From contig CM067505.1 in NCBI GenBank assembly GCA_034509495.1, positions 11,481,603 through 11,545,602 on the forward strand: a stretch of 64,000 bases of DNA. The letters run 5' to 3'. The notes under the pieces are model-generated. The model did not search any database. It saw only the letters and a list, made by a program, of their open reading frames with translations, and was not told where the DNA came from. Below, piece after piece: positions 42,526-55,347 of the stretch (positions within the stretch are counted from its first letter, which is position 1; each line of letters opens with the position of its first letter). The position numbers and the translations under genes are program-made. This DNA is from Acestrorhynchus altus (lineage: Eukaryota; Chordata; Actinopteri; Characiformes; Acestrorhynchidae).

Positions 42526-43564
42526 CTGAAACAAAAAAGGTACAAAATCACTTTACAATCGATCAAATATTTATGACAATTTACCTTTTGGAATTCAGTA
42601 ATACACAACAATATTTTTTTAGGTGCACTAGTACAATCAGATTTTTGTTCTGTTTTTTGGGTTGTTCCAAATTGTTCTGTTTTCACAGCCTGTGAGAGGA
42701 GGTCTCATCGATCTCTTGGAGCACATAACTTTTTTATGAGCATATGAATATTTATACTTTTAAAACAGAAACTATTAAGTCAAAGATATTGCTTGTGGTT
42801 AACTACACACTTTTGCTTCCTAGTCAAAGGTCATAGCTTTCTGATATCCAGTACAATCACAGCATTAAATAATTAAATTAAGTTGGTGACTTGTCACATA
42901 CCTCTTCAACACCTCTTTGGCAGCTTTTAAAATAAGCCTAGACACATCCAGCACAACTAAGTGTGCTTTGCCACTAACATACAGCATGTAAAAGAATGAA
43001 AAACTGAAAAATGACCTTCATTTTAATAGAATATCATTGTCAAAGATGCACTGTGGGGCAAAATACAGATGTTTATGGTTACAAGCTATTTAATCAATAG
43101 AAATGAAATTATGAAATGAAAGTGCTCATTTTATATCATCTAACTGTATGAGACCTACTTTAGCTTTAGTCTTTTCACAAGGTATATGAAGATATCCAGG
43201 CACCATAACTTTTAATGGTGTAGGACAACCTGTCTTTTGCTGGCAAGCTGTTAAAATGTTTTGCGGGAGAGCAAGAGATCGAACTGAATGGCAAAATTCT
43301 CAATGCAGGAGAGTTGACAGCCCTCACACGCAATACTTTTCTACAGGAAATCAGCATTGGGTGCACCTTAAAGTAGCTGAATGAATTCAGTGGGTGTCTG
43401 TAAACATTTGAGCTATATGTATATATCTTCAGTGAAATGATTATTTCAAGGGGTCAGTAAAATCACACCGGTCACAAAAGCTGTATGAAATAAGAAAATG
43501 GCATTTATGAATTTGATTAATTTCCCAGTTAGATACAGCCTAAATGTGACGATGAAGAGAGCAG

Positions 43565-43565
<1 letters not shown>

Positions 43566-43603
<38 letters not shown>

Positions 43604-43777
43604 CACAGACCTACTAAACAAAATTACCAACATGCCTCGAAGCCACCTCTCCATAACAACAGAAATATGTCCTCTCATTATGATGCGTGCACACACACAC
43701 ACGCTCTCACTCACACACATTCCACTCTCTTTGTCAGCTGTCCTCCCCCGCCTATAATCTCTCTGCACCCCCATTTC

Positions 43778-43869
<92 letters not shown>

Positions 43870-43892
43870 ACACACATCTCTCTCTCTCTCTC
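43566..43892. repeat. microsatellite cluster (CA)n, (CT)n-(AC)n-(CT)n
   Basis: There is a CA tract at 43566-43600, then CT (43776-43827), AC (43826-43876) and CT (43876-43892) in direct succession, with shorter ACAC runs between. Confidence 0.95.
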
Positions 43893-43999
43893 TTTCTCCC
43901 CCCTCTCGCTCCACTGTTCTGTGTGATAGAATATCGATCGGTTGCCTTCTCTCAGCAGAGGGGGAAAAGGGGGGCTATGGTCAGACAGACTCCAAGGTC

Positions 44000-44045
44000 G
44001 TTTCCCAGGCAACTACAGGATGGGTCACAGGGTTGCCATGGTGCC
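44000..44045. promoter_or_regulatory. pair of RFX X-box-like palindromes
   Basis: GTTTCCCAGGCAAC (44000-44013) has both half-sites of the X-box consensus GTTNCCATGGNAAC, with only the two central bases differing. GTTGCCATGGTGCC (44032-44045) has a perfect left half. The sites lie in a non-repetitive island between microsatellites. Confidence 0.4.
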
Positions 44046-44122
44046 TAGGTCGCCAAGGTCACACGAAGGGGGAGGGGTCATCTGGATGGCCAGTAATGTT
44101 TGGGTGATGAGCAATTGTAGAC

Positions 44123-44123
<1 letters not shown>

Positions 44124-44195
<72 letters not shown>
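44124..44195. repeat. (TG)n microsatellite
   Basis: About 35 TG units. Confidence 0.97.
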
Positions 44196-44198
<3 letters not shown>

Positions 44199-44575
44199 TG
44201 ATGTGAAAAATGGAAAGGAGTCCTGTGGTCTATCAAATCCAGTACAGTGCAGGTTATGACAGTCACACTGAGAATTAAACTAGATTAAAGGCTGGGTCTA
44301 TTATGGATCACTGTTCGTGTTTACATACAGTAATATATGGTGAAATGAGTTCCCCAAAGTTTAAAAAATATTACGTCATAATGTCATTTCTATTACACTT
44401 CTGAATCCAACGTGTGGAATATGTGTTTAAAAAGCCTCTAATATGGTGATGAATTTATGTCCTCAATCACCAGAATTCCTCAGTGGTCGATCGATGAATA
44501 GATACACTGAGGTGTGTGGAATTAGGGAACATACATGTAGTAGCTGTAGTTTCAGGTCTGGAACTGACCTCGCGA

Positions 44576-44589
44576 GTTCCTATGGTAAC
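44576..44589. promoter_or_regulatory. RFX X-box-like palindrome
   Basis: GTTCCTATGGTAAC differs from GTTNCCATGGNAAC at one position only. Confidence 0.4.
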
Positions 44590-44699
44590 CTGTCGAGAAG
44601 CATCTCCAATCTGCGGTTAGTAAACAATCATCACTGCGGCTTTAGGTGTGATTAGAAGCAAACAAATCCAAAGGCAGTCTAGTGAGAATGCTATTGTTT

Positions 44700-44701
44700 G
44701 A

Positions 44702-44780
<79 letters not shown>
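44700..44780. repeat. (GAAA)n microsatellite
   Basis: About 20 perfect tetramers, all purine on the + strand. Confidence 0.97.
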
Positions 44781-44782
<2 letters not shown>

Positions 44783-45574
44783 TATATTATTCCTTGTTTA
44801 TATTATTAACATGTTTATATTATTATCTGAAAAGTCTAAGATCAGTATGGAATCTTTCAGAATACACAATCCACGTGTTAAACACACGGGCTTCATTTCT
44901 GAAGCTCTGAATGAATTACTTTGACCTCACAAACAAAAAAATAAAACAATAAGACCGAGGCGTTATCTTTCTAATTTTAACGAAGAACCAACGAAAAGAG
45001 AAGAGAAACAGAAACACTATATGAGTGTTGAAATATTATATGAGTTTTGTATTTGTGCAAAATAATGAAGCACGTGCACGAAGAAGAATTTAAACGGGTT
45101 TCGCTCCAGTCTGCAGGAGCAGTATTGTGAGAAAGAAGATCTCTGCAGGACAGTTTTGTGGCCAGTAGGTGGTGTCAAAACTCTATAATGAAGAATGTCC
45201 AGTGGCTAAAAGTTCATACGCTGGACTCGTTTCCAATAATACAACTGAACATACAGCCAGAACATAGAATGCCTGAGACTGGGACTGTAATTTACAGTGC
45301 TTTACACTCTATTTATATGTTTCTAAAAAAAAAAAGGCTTCGTCTACAACTGGTCTAAGATATTTTTATCTAATTATTTTAGATCAAACGGTCACATGAC
45401 AGGTCAAGGTTAATTGCCTCGATTTGAACAAAGTTGGATTTTGTTGTTGTTGTTGTTGTTTATTTAAAAACAACCTTCAAGTTAAATAAAAACAAAACAA
45501 AACATAAAAGTATGGAAATATGGAAGCCCATTCTCATCACTTAAAATTCAGCACCAATATTTTAATTATTAAAT

Positions 45575-45649
45575 GATTTTTTTTGTCATTATTTTGAGAT
45601 GCAATGTCATTTTTTGAGAAACTAAGACACAATGTCTTTGAGGGCTAAG

Positions 45650-45707
<58 letters not shown>

Positions 45708-46115
45708 GTGACTTGCTAAGTCATTATTTTGACATTACTATGTCTTTATTTTGAGACACTAAATCTTTATTTTGAGATGCAATGTCATTTTGAGACATTA
45801 AGTGGTTATTTTGAGGTCTTCTGTAATTTCTGAGAAAGAAAAGTCATTATTTCGTTCATTGCTGAGTCATTATTTTGAGATGTCATATAGAGAGTAAGAT
45901 AGTATCTTATTTTTGAGATATTAATTAAATGTTTTGAGATATTAGGACATTATTTTGAGATGCAAAGTAGCCATTAAGACAATTACTACGTCATTATTTT
46001 GAGATATCACGTCACTATTTTCAAGACACTTTTTGGATATTTGAGATGATTTCCCATTATTTTGAGATGCTAGCTGATTATTATATTCTTTTGACGTTAT
46101 TCGGAGATCATTTTG
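45575..46115. repeat. degenerate minisatellite with CATTATTTTGAGAT core, containing (ATT)n
   Basis: The core (T)CATTATTTTGAGAT plus a variable spacer such as GCAATG or ACTAAGT recurs about twenty times with irregular spacing of roughly 18-30 bp. A perfect ATT array sits inside at 45653-45706. Confidence 0.85.
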
Positions 46116-46780
46116 AGGTCAATCAGCAGCATTTGGAGTAAAACTTAAATGACATGTTTTGGCTTCCGCCTTAAAATTGTACAGGTATGCAGCTCTTGGC
46201 ATTTTAACGTTCTTTACCAAAAAAGCAAAACAAAGCAGTAGCATTACCCAAAGCAAGAATTGCAGTGTTCATAAGAGTGCCTTATTTTCTAGCATCCATA
46301 ATTACACTGACTGAAACTTTTCAAAGCCACACTGGGTGTTGTTTCCTAAGCATTCTCCTGCAGTTTTGTTTTGAATTTTGTTGATTCTGAATCTCACTTG
46401 GTCAGGGCAGAGACAAAGAGCAGATGTAAGGTGGACATGAGCTTGCACTTTCCAACTGGCCGAATGCTGTGCCTATTAATAGCTTTGTGCTGCAGGAAAA
46501 CGAAACCGTCTTAGTCTCGCGATCTCTCTTCCTAATGTTTATGTTATAGGATTTCTAATGTGCCAGTGGCAATCACCGGCAATCTCCTCTACAACAACTA
46601 TTCTCCCCCGCTTCACGTACCCCTCTTCCTCCTCAGCGGCTGCAGTCGTCCTTCGACAGCAGAGATGAAGGGAGAGTAGAGAAGACTGAGAGATAGAGGA
46701 GAGGTCGTGAACTAGAGGAATAGGAAAAAGTGTCTGAAGGTCGCTCACGGATTAAAGGTGGGTGGTTTTGAGCGCGAGTT

Positions 46781-46804
46781 CGCGCGCGCGCGCGCGTGTG
46801 TGTA

Positions 46805-46864
<60 letters not shown>
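46781..46864. repeat. compound (CG)n-(TG)n tract
   Basis: Eight CG dinucleotides run into about 33 TG units, an alternating purine-pyrimidine run of 84 bp. Confidence 0.95.
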
Positions 46865-46866
<2 letters not shown>

Positions 46867-46987
46867 TACGATTGGGTTGCAAACCTTCCCTTCAGGAAAT
46901 GGATCAGAAAAGCAGTGAGTGTTGTCTGGAATATTTCTGTACAAACAATTAAACAGTTTTACTCACGCTTGTGTCATTTCTTGAAAA

Positions 46988-46992
<5 letters not shown>

Positions 46993-47058
<66 letters not shown>

Positions 47059-47067
47059 ATGTGTGTT
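46993..47067. repeat. (CT)n-(GT)n microsatellite
   Basis: About 26 CT units followed by a short GT tract. Confidence 0.95.
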
Positions 47068-47200
47068 TCTGTGAAGAAGGGCCAGATGGGGTAGAGCTGT
47101 TTTATTCTCGGAGGCCCTCCTGCACGTGCCTCCTATTGAAAGCCTTAAAGCGTTTAATTCATAAGAGGCTTGATTCTACAGCAAAAGGGCCCCAACATCC

Positions 47201-47252
<52 letters not shown>
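47201..47252. repeat. (CT)n microsatellite
   Basis: About 26 CT units. Confidence 0.96.
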
Positions 47253-47256
<4 letters not shown>

Positions 47257-47859
47257 ACTCACCTTTCGTTTGCCGTTTAAGTTTCCCCGACCCTCACGTG
47301 CGATTTTCATCATTTTTGTCTTATTTTGCCTTCATCTATTCACCTGTTCATTTTTTTTCAGTGTCCTTAAAACTACTTGTTCATCTTCAATATCCATATA
47401 TCTTACAACAGTGCAGTCAACACAATCTTTTACACAAGGGAGTTGTTACATCTTTTTTAATGTATAATATCTTGCATCATGGTACAACTTTTCTCCGTAT
47501 TTCATGGTTTGTATGCCTCCCTCTTTCCTGTTTATGTTGGCTTTTTTTCTTAAGATTATGCAGAAACGCTTTAAAAAATACGTGTGTGTTTGCTTGTGGA
47601 TGCAGGATTCTAATATGTCTTTCTAAGCTTTTAGAAAAATAAGAAAAACGCAAGTGTGCGTGTCAGCTCGAAATGCTATGTTTTACTATATATTTGTATT
47701 ATTTATTATATATAATTGGTATTTATATTTCTTTTTCAAAATTTTTACCTATTTTATGCCATTCACATCCTTGAATCTCTTCCCCATAGCCCGCTCCCCG
47801 TGTCAGAGAAAATGGGATTATTTGGTGTTGTTGGACCTTAATTGTTATTGAATGTGGTG

Positions 47860-48060
47860 AGTCTTAGTGGGCGCTAACTGCAGAATAATAAGGCCGCTGT
47901 GTTGGGGGGCATCAAGGCCGCAGCGCCGTCCAAAGCAAAATCGATGGACACACTGAGTTAATGTAAGAAATCAATTAAGAGAGGGGGCTGTTGGCTTTTA
48001 CAAGAGCGGAGCACCACCGTGGCATGGAAGAGGAGATGAAATGGAGGAGATGGAGGTGAT
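47860..48060. promoter_or_regulatory. candidate conserved non-coding element
   Basis: A repeat-free island with retained CpGs in an AT-rich setting (AAGGCCGCTGTG, AAGGCCGCAGCG, AAATCGATGG) and AATTAA-type homeodomain cores. This is a composition-based call only. Confidence 0.3.
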
Positions 48061-48440
48061 TCCTCTCAGCTCCTCGATGCCCCTGTACCTCTTTAGTCTC
48101 CCCGCGTCGAAGAGCTGCAGCAAATCCCCAAGACTGTTGATTTTAAGAACAAACAAGATTTTTTTACCGAATTGATTAATACAGCATACAACAACACAAG
48201 ACTGACTTTTTAGAACAGATACAATAAGAATAATAGATATATAAACGTGTAAAATTGTGCAATTTGGGATCTTAATTTTATTATTACTGTGCTTCTAAAA
48301 GTGAACAGAATAATGAATAATGATCCTAGAATTGTAAATGAACAAATGAAAATCAAATAACTTTATAATAACATAACAACAATCGTAGTAGTATAAGTAG
48401 TAGTAATAATAATGGTATTAAGCTACTGCTACTACTTATA

Positions 48441-48459
48441 CTACTACTACTACTACTAC

Positions 48460-48508
<49 letters not shown>
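48441..48508. repeat. (CTA)n-(AAT)n compound microsatellite
   Basis: CTA repeats (48441-48460) pass directly into AAT repeats (48461-48508). Confidence 0.95.
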
Positions 48509-49019
48509 TATCGCTATCAGTAAAAGTAAACTGATGATATTTAGAAAGTGAGAAAGAAAAGAAAATAAAGCAAAAATATATTTCTTAGTGGAGGAATGGT
48601 GACCTACTTATCACCACATCTGGATGCCGTGATCTCTAAAGCCTTGAAAATATGCATATGATTCTGGTTGGAAAAGCTGACAAAACCCAGGAAACATCGC
48701 AGAGTTCAACTGCCAAATCCAAGCACGATCTTCATGTGATCACAGAAAAAGAAGCAGCTTCAGTTTGGAGGGAACAAATGGTGAAGCTTGCCAAAAAGCA
48801 AAAGAGTGTTTCTAATAAATGTATTTCAAGCTGATATGTAAATGGAGAAATGTACCGTGTGGTTACGATCAAGAATATTAATATTGGCTTCAAAAGTACA
48901 AACCCTTCCCAAATATACAGCCATACAGGCGGTTTGTGCTCCACAGACAATTATTTCCAGTGGTCTCCAAAACGTGTATCATAACCACGATTGAAAAACG
49001 AAATTGAATAAAAAAAACA

Positions 49020-49320
49020 GTTATCAAATTATGCATAATTGCTTTTGCATATATGCAAAGACGCTGGATTTAAATATTTACTGCTCGTGCAGAAACAAGC
49101 AGCGCGGCCAGAAACTAAACCTACATTTAACCAACAAGAATATTCATGTATTAATGCTTTAAAAGCGGTCATTTAGTCTATTTAATTGACATTTTGAGCT
49201 GGAATGATATTAAATCCTCAGATGTTGGACATAATTGCCCCTGAACGAGGCGAACGCCGAAAGGTGAGGGTGTAATAATACTAAGGTATTTATGCAAATT
49301 ATGCAAATATGGAATGTAAA
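49020..49320. promoter_or_regulatory. candidate enhancer with clustered POU/octamer motifs
   Basis: TTTGCATATATGCAAA (49044-49059) is a perfect 16-bp palindrome of octamer-like halves. ATGCAAAT occurs twice in tandem at 49292-49299 and 49301-49308. ATGCATAAT lies at 49031. The region is free of simple repeats and keeps CpGs at 49245-49262. Function is inferred. Confidence 0.4.
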
Positions 49321-49587
49321 TGTTTAAAAGCAGATTTGGGTAGTTTCACCAGGTCGCAGAATACTACATTTGTCTGCTCTCTCGCTCTGTTATTTTACAT
49401 TGAGATCATATTAATTTGAATATTCCTAAATATATATTTCAGCATTATTTTTCCCGCATTATCAGCAATCAGCGTTTCCATTAAAAGCTGCTGAACATAA
49501 TCAACAGTTCAGTGTTTCAGTGTTTAATATTAGTAAAGTTGCCTATATACCAAAACACTTCGTTTTATTCCGGAATACATAAAAATA

Positions 49588-49645
<58 letters not shown>

Positions 49646-49720
49646 AATAATAATTGCAGTATAATAACAAGAAGAAGAAGAAAGAAGAAGAAAGAAAGAA
49701 AGAGGAGGAGGAGGAGAGGC
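49588..49720. repeat. (ATT)n and (GAA/GGA)n microsatellite cluster
   Basis: An ATT array (about 49588-49641) is followed by a purine-only GAA/GAAA/GGA tract (about 49668-49718). Confidence 0.95.
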
Positions 49721-50590
49721 GAAAAAAGGCAGAGGAAGAAAGCGAGAATGCATCATTTAAAAATGCAAAAGGAGAAAGTAGTGTTTTTTATTTATTCTCC
49801 TTTCTTGTTTTGACCGTTAAAGCGATGCACTAAAACGATTAAGGCTGTTTTTTGCTTTATTATAAAAAGTCAGACTATTCTTTTGGCTGGCATGTACAGG
49901 AGAGTAAAGAAAGAATTGGAGAAAGTAAATATTTTCACTACAGCCTTCCAAAAAACTTAAAGGGTACATTAAAAGTGCATAAATAGAAAGCAGGAGGAGA
50001 GCAGGGCTCTCGTGGCGCCTAACTACCAGACAAGAAAATAACTCCCGCACAAAACAATTCCGCAACTGTAGCCAGCACTTTTTATACATTAATAATCTAT
50101 GCATTCACCTTCAACTCACAAATCATATCAATTAAAATATAAACACTGGAATTCCGATAAAGGTTTTCTTACGGTTGGAAACGTGTTTCACGTCAGGAGA
50201 GTTTTAAAGTCATTGAATAAACATGTAATAAGAGAGTCTAGACAGATTAACATTTCTTATAAATGATAAATTGTCAGCTACCTACGTAAGCAAGAAAGCA
50301 ATCTGTTTGAAATGATTCCCACGCTGCGCTGGGACAGCTTATTGTTGATTGTGAACATGTAAACGGACATGTATACACAGTGCACAGTAAATTATTCAGA
50401 GCAGAATCCTCTCTGTGGCTTTAGTTTAAATCAATGGCTTCGATTTTCTAATGCTGTTCATTGATTCTTCGAAAGGAGATCCTGGCTATGACATGATCAG
50501 ACATTGATGATTTTTTGCTTTTATTTGGGTTCTTCATGTTAGTGCTTTGGTCTACAATGAAAGTGTATTAGTATTTAGCTAGGTTGCTCT

Positions 50591-50607
50591 GTATGTGTGT
50601 GTGTGTA

Positions 50608-50678
<71 letters not shown>
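50591..50678. repeat. (GT)n microsatellite
   Basis: About 42 GT units with TATG and TTTG interruptions. Confidence 0.97.
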
Positions 50679-50681
<3 letters not shown>

Positions 50682-51290
50682 TTGCCAGAGGCTGCTGTAG
50701 TGTCATTAAACATGACTGGCCTTGTAATGTTTGACATTCTCCTAATAAATAATTCATCTGTTGTGAAGTTCAGCTGAGGTGATGTCCATATTGCAGCCAC
50801 TACTGGTCAAAAGTTTACCTTAAGAAGAATAGATAAAATTGAATGTTATTGTTTAGTTGCACTCACATACATGCAATGCACTTACAGACCGGATGTGGCC
50901 TGAGCTGATGACCAACCAGGTGCTTAGGACAACGATCAAGCCAAGGGGGTTGGAGGTCAGTTCATTCCCAGACAAATGACCTCATTCGTTTGTGGCTGAC
51001 CCTTGTGGTCACACTCATAGGGGGAGGGAGGGTCAGAAAAAAGGAGAGATTCTAGAGCTCATCGTTGTACTGTCAGGTGGACAGTTTGGTTCCACTGTCA
51101 TTTTAGTCTTTCAGTGTGTTAAATCTTCTTTTATTTATATACTCTTTTTGTTCCCTATTTCGTTGCTTACTTTTTACTCATGAATTAGTACCTGACCTTG
51201 ACTGGTGACCCCACCCAGGCACTGACCTTAACCCCCTTGAGTCCATACTCCCCTACTCTCACTGCACTACAACACACAGCCACATATATG

Positions 51291-51294
<4 letters not shown>

Positions 51295-51352
<58 letters not shown>
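51295..51352. repeat. (CA)n microsatellite
   Basis: About 29 CA units. Confidence 0.97.
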
Positions 51353-51355
<3 letters not shown>

Positions 51356-51781
51356 AAAACTGACCTTAGATCAGACTGATTCATTTAGCAGTGTTGTGCT
51401 ACTTATTAGATCTTTGTAGCATGGAAAACAAGAGTCTTGGTGAGTAAAAACATTTTCAGCTTTCTGTTTTTGGTTTATAAACATTGGAATATGGGCAAAT
51501 GAACAATGGACCCTCATAGCTACAATGAATAGCCTTAATGAATCACTGTTGCAGAGGGTATTTCGGTAATCAAAATGTATTAAAATAGAAAATATAAAGA
51601 GACAAAAGACTGTCAGGACATTGGCTCTTTCAAGCAAGGGATCACCTCAGTGACATACCCATTTTTCTGAGAATGTACCAGGCGGTTGATTTCTTCATTA
51701 TCTGCATTTTCTATCTCTATTTCTCACACAAACAACCAAGGGGATTCTGCACTTCAGTGGTCTGCCATCTACATCCACACA

Positions 51782-51784
<3 letters not shown>

Positions 51785-51847
<63 letters not shown>
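51785..51847. repeat. (CT)n-(GT)n microsatellite
   Basis: CT (51785-51820) runs into GT (51821-51847). Confidence 0.96.
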
Positions 51848-51852
<5 letters not shown>

Positions 51853-52762
51853 GTGAGAGAGAGAGAAGAAGAAGAAGAGACTTTGTACAAAATTTGTAAA
51901 CAGAAATGCTCTAAAGATTTGTATGTGAAGCTAAATGACAATCCAGCTAAGCATGCCCTAAGCAGACCAACAGAATGGAGGTGATAAGGACCATGGCTGC
52001 CCCAGGACGAGCTGAGTTTATTAACAGACAGCATGGAAAATGTGTATGGCCACATTTTATTGAGTGTGGTCTTGGAGCATTATTGGTTCTCGAAGGCTCT
52101 CTGTGTTACAGGCCCAAAAGTAGCCTGTCAGTTACACTGATTTCTTATTGGTGCTTTAAAATAATGCCCAGCTCTTGTCCTGGATTGAAATGGTATGTTC
52201 CAGCATTTTGTGCTTTGTAAGGTACAGATCATATATTTTAAGGAGTTCCAGGGATCCAGTAATTTAGATTAACATGGCAACAAACAGATCAGTGTGTAGT
52301 CTGCATTTTTTCTCAGAAATTTCTTAACAACAGGCTGTTCCTTAAATATTTGTGATAAATTGCAAGGTGGTGGTTTGTAAAGGGTGCAATGTGTGAACAC
52401 CAATCCACGGGTGGCAATAATGAGTGTCTGCATGCATGGCTGGGTTACTACCTCCTCCCAATAAAATGAGAAATGAGAGATGGACAGGCAGTGAGAGAAG
52501 GCTAGGAGGGGGGGAGTGGAAAGGGGAGTGATGATGGACATTCAGGCGTTCTCCTGACTAAGTGCCTTTGGCTCTATTGTGTGCCTTCATCTCCTCCCTA
52601 AACATCCCTCTCTCTTTCTTTCCCGCTCCTTCTCACTGCTTTCCTGAACTTAATCCCTCCCCACTCTACCACGTTTCCTAATCCCAAATATCCGAGACCC
52701 CCCACCCCCTATTGCCTTTTGTCACCATAATGCTGTATCCTTCATATCCCCTGTCTTTCGTC

Positions 52763-52766
<4 letters not shown>

Positions 52767-52829
<63 letters not shown>
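52767..52829. repeat. (CT)n microsatellite
   Basis: About 30 CT units with one TTT interruption, inside a broader pyrimidine-rich stretch (52590-52880). Confidence 0.96.
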
Positions 52830-52949
52830 CTCCTCCTCCTTCTCTCTTATCACTCTCCTCCCTGCTTGTTCTCTTGTGCCACAAATTCTACTCTCAATTT
52901 CTTTGTTCATTCTCACATTAATTTTATTCTGAAATCAGTTCCCATTTAC

Positions 52950-53040
52950 TTCAGATAATTGCTTCAGAGGAAGCTTGATTTATTAAAGGCCCCTCGCATG
53001 TCAATATTACTAAAATATGAGGGATGAACCATGTATAAAG
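52950..53040. promoter_or_regulatory. candidate conserved non-coding element
   Basis: Ninety bases of non-repetitive sequence with TGATTTATTAAAGGCC and ATGTCAATATTAC motifs between repeats. This is a composition-based call only. Confidence 0.22.
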
Positions 53041-53600
53041 TTTGTTTAAGTTGCATTGTCATCATAAGACATTCTTAATCTTGGTAAAGCAAATGCAGTG
53101 TACCTTTCAGGAATATTAAGGAATATGTTGTACCTTTGAAGATGCATTTATAAGTAAGTTTCCTATTCTGGAACACAGTTGACTGAATAGCAAATATTCC
53201 ATTCCTTTGGCTTGAGTGTGAGGCAGCCTTGGTCACACTGATGATGCCATATTGTTGCATAGTCCTAATAAAAAAAAATGGGACAAATGCGAATTCTAGC
53301 TAGAAATGAAAGATATATTTAAAATAGTTTAGTCATTTTAACTCGCATTGCTTATTCCTGTTACTGACAGCTGCAATTTACAGACAGAGGAGGTTGTCTG
53401 TTTTACTATAACAATGTTTTGCTCAGTTTGAAAAAAATATTTAAATAGTGTTGGACTTGAACACCATTTTAAAGCTCCTAGAGAATTCCACCAAACTCTA
53501 AAATTGTTAAAGCTTGTGTTCTAAACAATAAAAAACTGAGTGCAATGCTTTTGAGTACAAACCTTTCATTCTTGTCACATAGCTAATACATTAGTACAAA

Positions 53601-53604
53601 TCTC

Positions 53605-53701
<97 letters not shown>

Positions 53702-53708
53702 GGTGGGT
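53601..53708. repeat. (CT)n-(GT)n-(GGTG)n compound microsatellite
   Basis: An interrupted CT tract to 53668, GT to 53692, then four GGTG units. Confidence 0.95.
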
Positions 53709-54575
53709 GTGTGTAGCTGGGGTGCCAAGTGTCATATCGATAGGTTAATGGCCATGGTGTCAGATTCAGTAAGTCACTGATTAGTTGGCACTTCACTAAT
53801 CCACACACTAGGCAGGAGTTATAGACCCTCCACCATTGATTTTCTCTGCTTGCCTTTGGGAGAGAGGTAGGGGTCGGGTGGGACAGGGGTTCAGGTATTG
53901 ATCGACCCAGGTTCAACCCCATACACCCACTTCTGACCTGACCTGCTTCCACATTCTTATACTGTTGGAGGTGAAAAGAACTTGTATTAATTTCAGTGGC
54001 TTCATCTGCTGGACATTCCTTGCTTTCTTGGTTGGTGGTGCTTTGCTACTGTGCATTGAAAATTGGGTCAGTGTTGATTGACAGCTGGATTCAAACACTT
54101 GGATGAGTAACTCTGTATTTGACCATCTGATGAAACCGTTGAGCCAACTGTTACAAACACAAGCACATGCACACACACATACATATGGGCTAACCTTTGA
54201 CATCCTAATTTGCTTAGTCACCACTGAGAAGCTAATGATGTACTCTTTTGTTGGCCGTTGGCCAAAATGGAGATACTTCTTGCCAGGGATCATTCAATGC
54301 TTGTGTTAAATCTTTTCTTCGACTTCCCTCTCACTTTTTCTTCCTCTTTTTCTCACCCTTTGTCTCTGTTGCTAACAATTACATTACATTATGCTCCCTT
54401 GCTTCTCTGCTTCTCTTACCTTCATCAGCAGCCCCTTCATTGTTTCTCTGTCCTTCCCTTCCCTTCATTCCAATCCCTCTTTCTCAGTTCAGCTTGTCAG
54501 CTTCCCTCCTCTCCTCCTCCCCTTCTACCCTCCCTTCCTGATTCCCAACTGTAATCTCATCTTCGCCGCATCTCG

Positions 54576-54578
<3 letters not shown>

Positions 54579-54619
<41 letters not shown>
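54579..54619. repeat. (CT)n microsatellite
   Basis: About 20 CT units at the end of a long pyrimidine-rich stretch starting near 54310. Confidence 0.95.
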
Positions 54620-54621
<2 letters not shown>

Positions 54622-54819
54622 GCTCCCTCTCTTCCTCGCTGTGTAAGCAGTAGAGAGGAGGTTGTTAAACATTTTTCTTCTCTCTTAATTGTTTTGACTT
54701 GTGCCATTGGCATCCCGATTAGAGCCTATTGATTTCCTGGTGCTAAGTGCATTGATTTCTACATTTCTTATTGATCCCGGTTCTAAATCTACCCACACAT
54801 GGTCTCAGAGCACAGGGAA

Positions 54820-54826
<7 letters not shown>

Positions 54827-54880
<54 letters not shown>
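54827..54880. repeat. (GA)n microsatellite
   Basis: About 27 GA units. Confidence 0.96.
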
Positions 54881-54883
<3 letters not shown>

Positions 54884-55347
54884 AGGGGAAGGAAGGAATC
54901 TGTTAAGAGCATTAAATCCAACCTGTTTGCACTTGACCAACAATGGAAAATTGAATGCAAAAAATAGATGTTTTTAGTAGTTCTGATGATAGACGTACAC
55001 GGCACAATGCATTGGGTAGGGCATATCTAGATTTACACAGTGTTAAATTCTGGCCCTCAGGAACCATTCTAAAAGAAATCAAGTGTGAGTGTGATACAAT
55101 ACAGGGGGATTTTTTAAGAGCAATGTTACTATCCACAGAAGAAACACATCCACCTACACAGACACCCTACTGAGATGCACTGCCCTCTTACACACTACAA
55201 ATTCAACACACATGAACATGGACACACAAAAGCAAATTCATGTTGCATTTTCCTCTCACTAAAAAATATTTTTGTTTTTCTATGTTTGTGGGGTATTTTC
55301 ATGAGTACTGCTGTACCAAAACATAGCCCAGTTTTGTAATCAAATGG

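Larger units (their letters stand above)
37666..47850. other. 3' intergenic DNA, repeat-rich
   Basis: No host exon is recognisable. The interval carries the Tc1 scraps, microsatellites, minisatellite and X-box-like sites listed separately. 39600-41240 and 42730-43140 show nothing nameable except short GTTT and T runs (about 39675-39740). Confidence 0.7.

Noticed and set aside
43601..44107. A 168-codon open frame with HTHT and SLSL runs
   Set aside because: Same microsatellite artefact.
46971..47642. A 223-codon open frame rich in SLSLSL
   Set aside because: It is produced by (CT)n and (GT)n microsatellites read as codons, and the non-repeat part has no recognisable domain.
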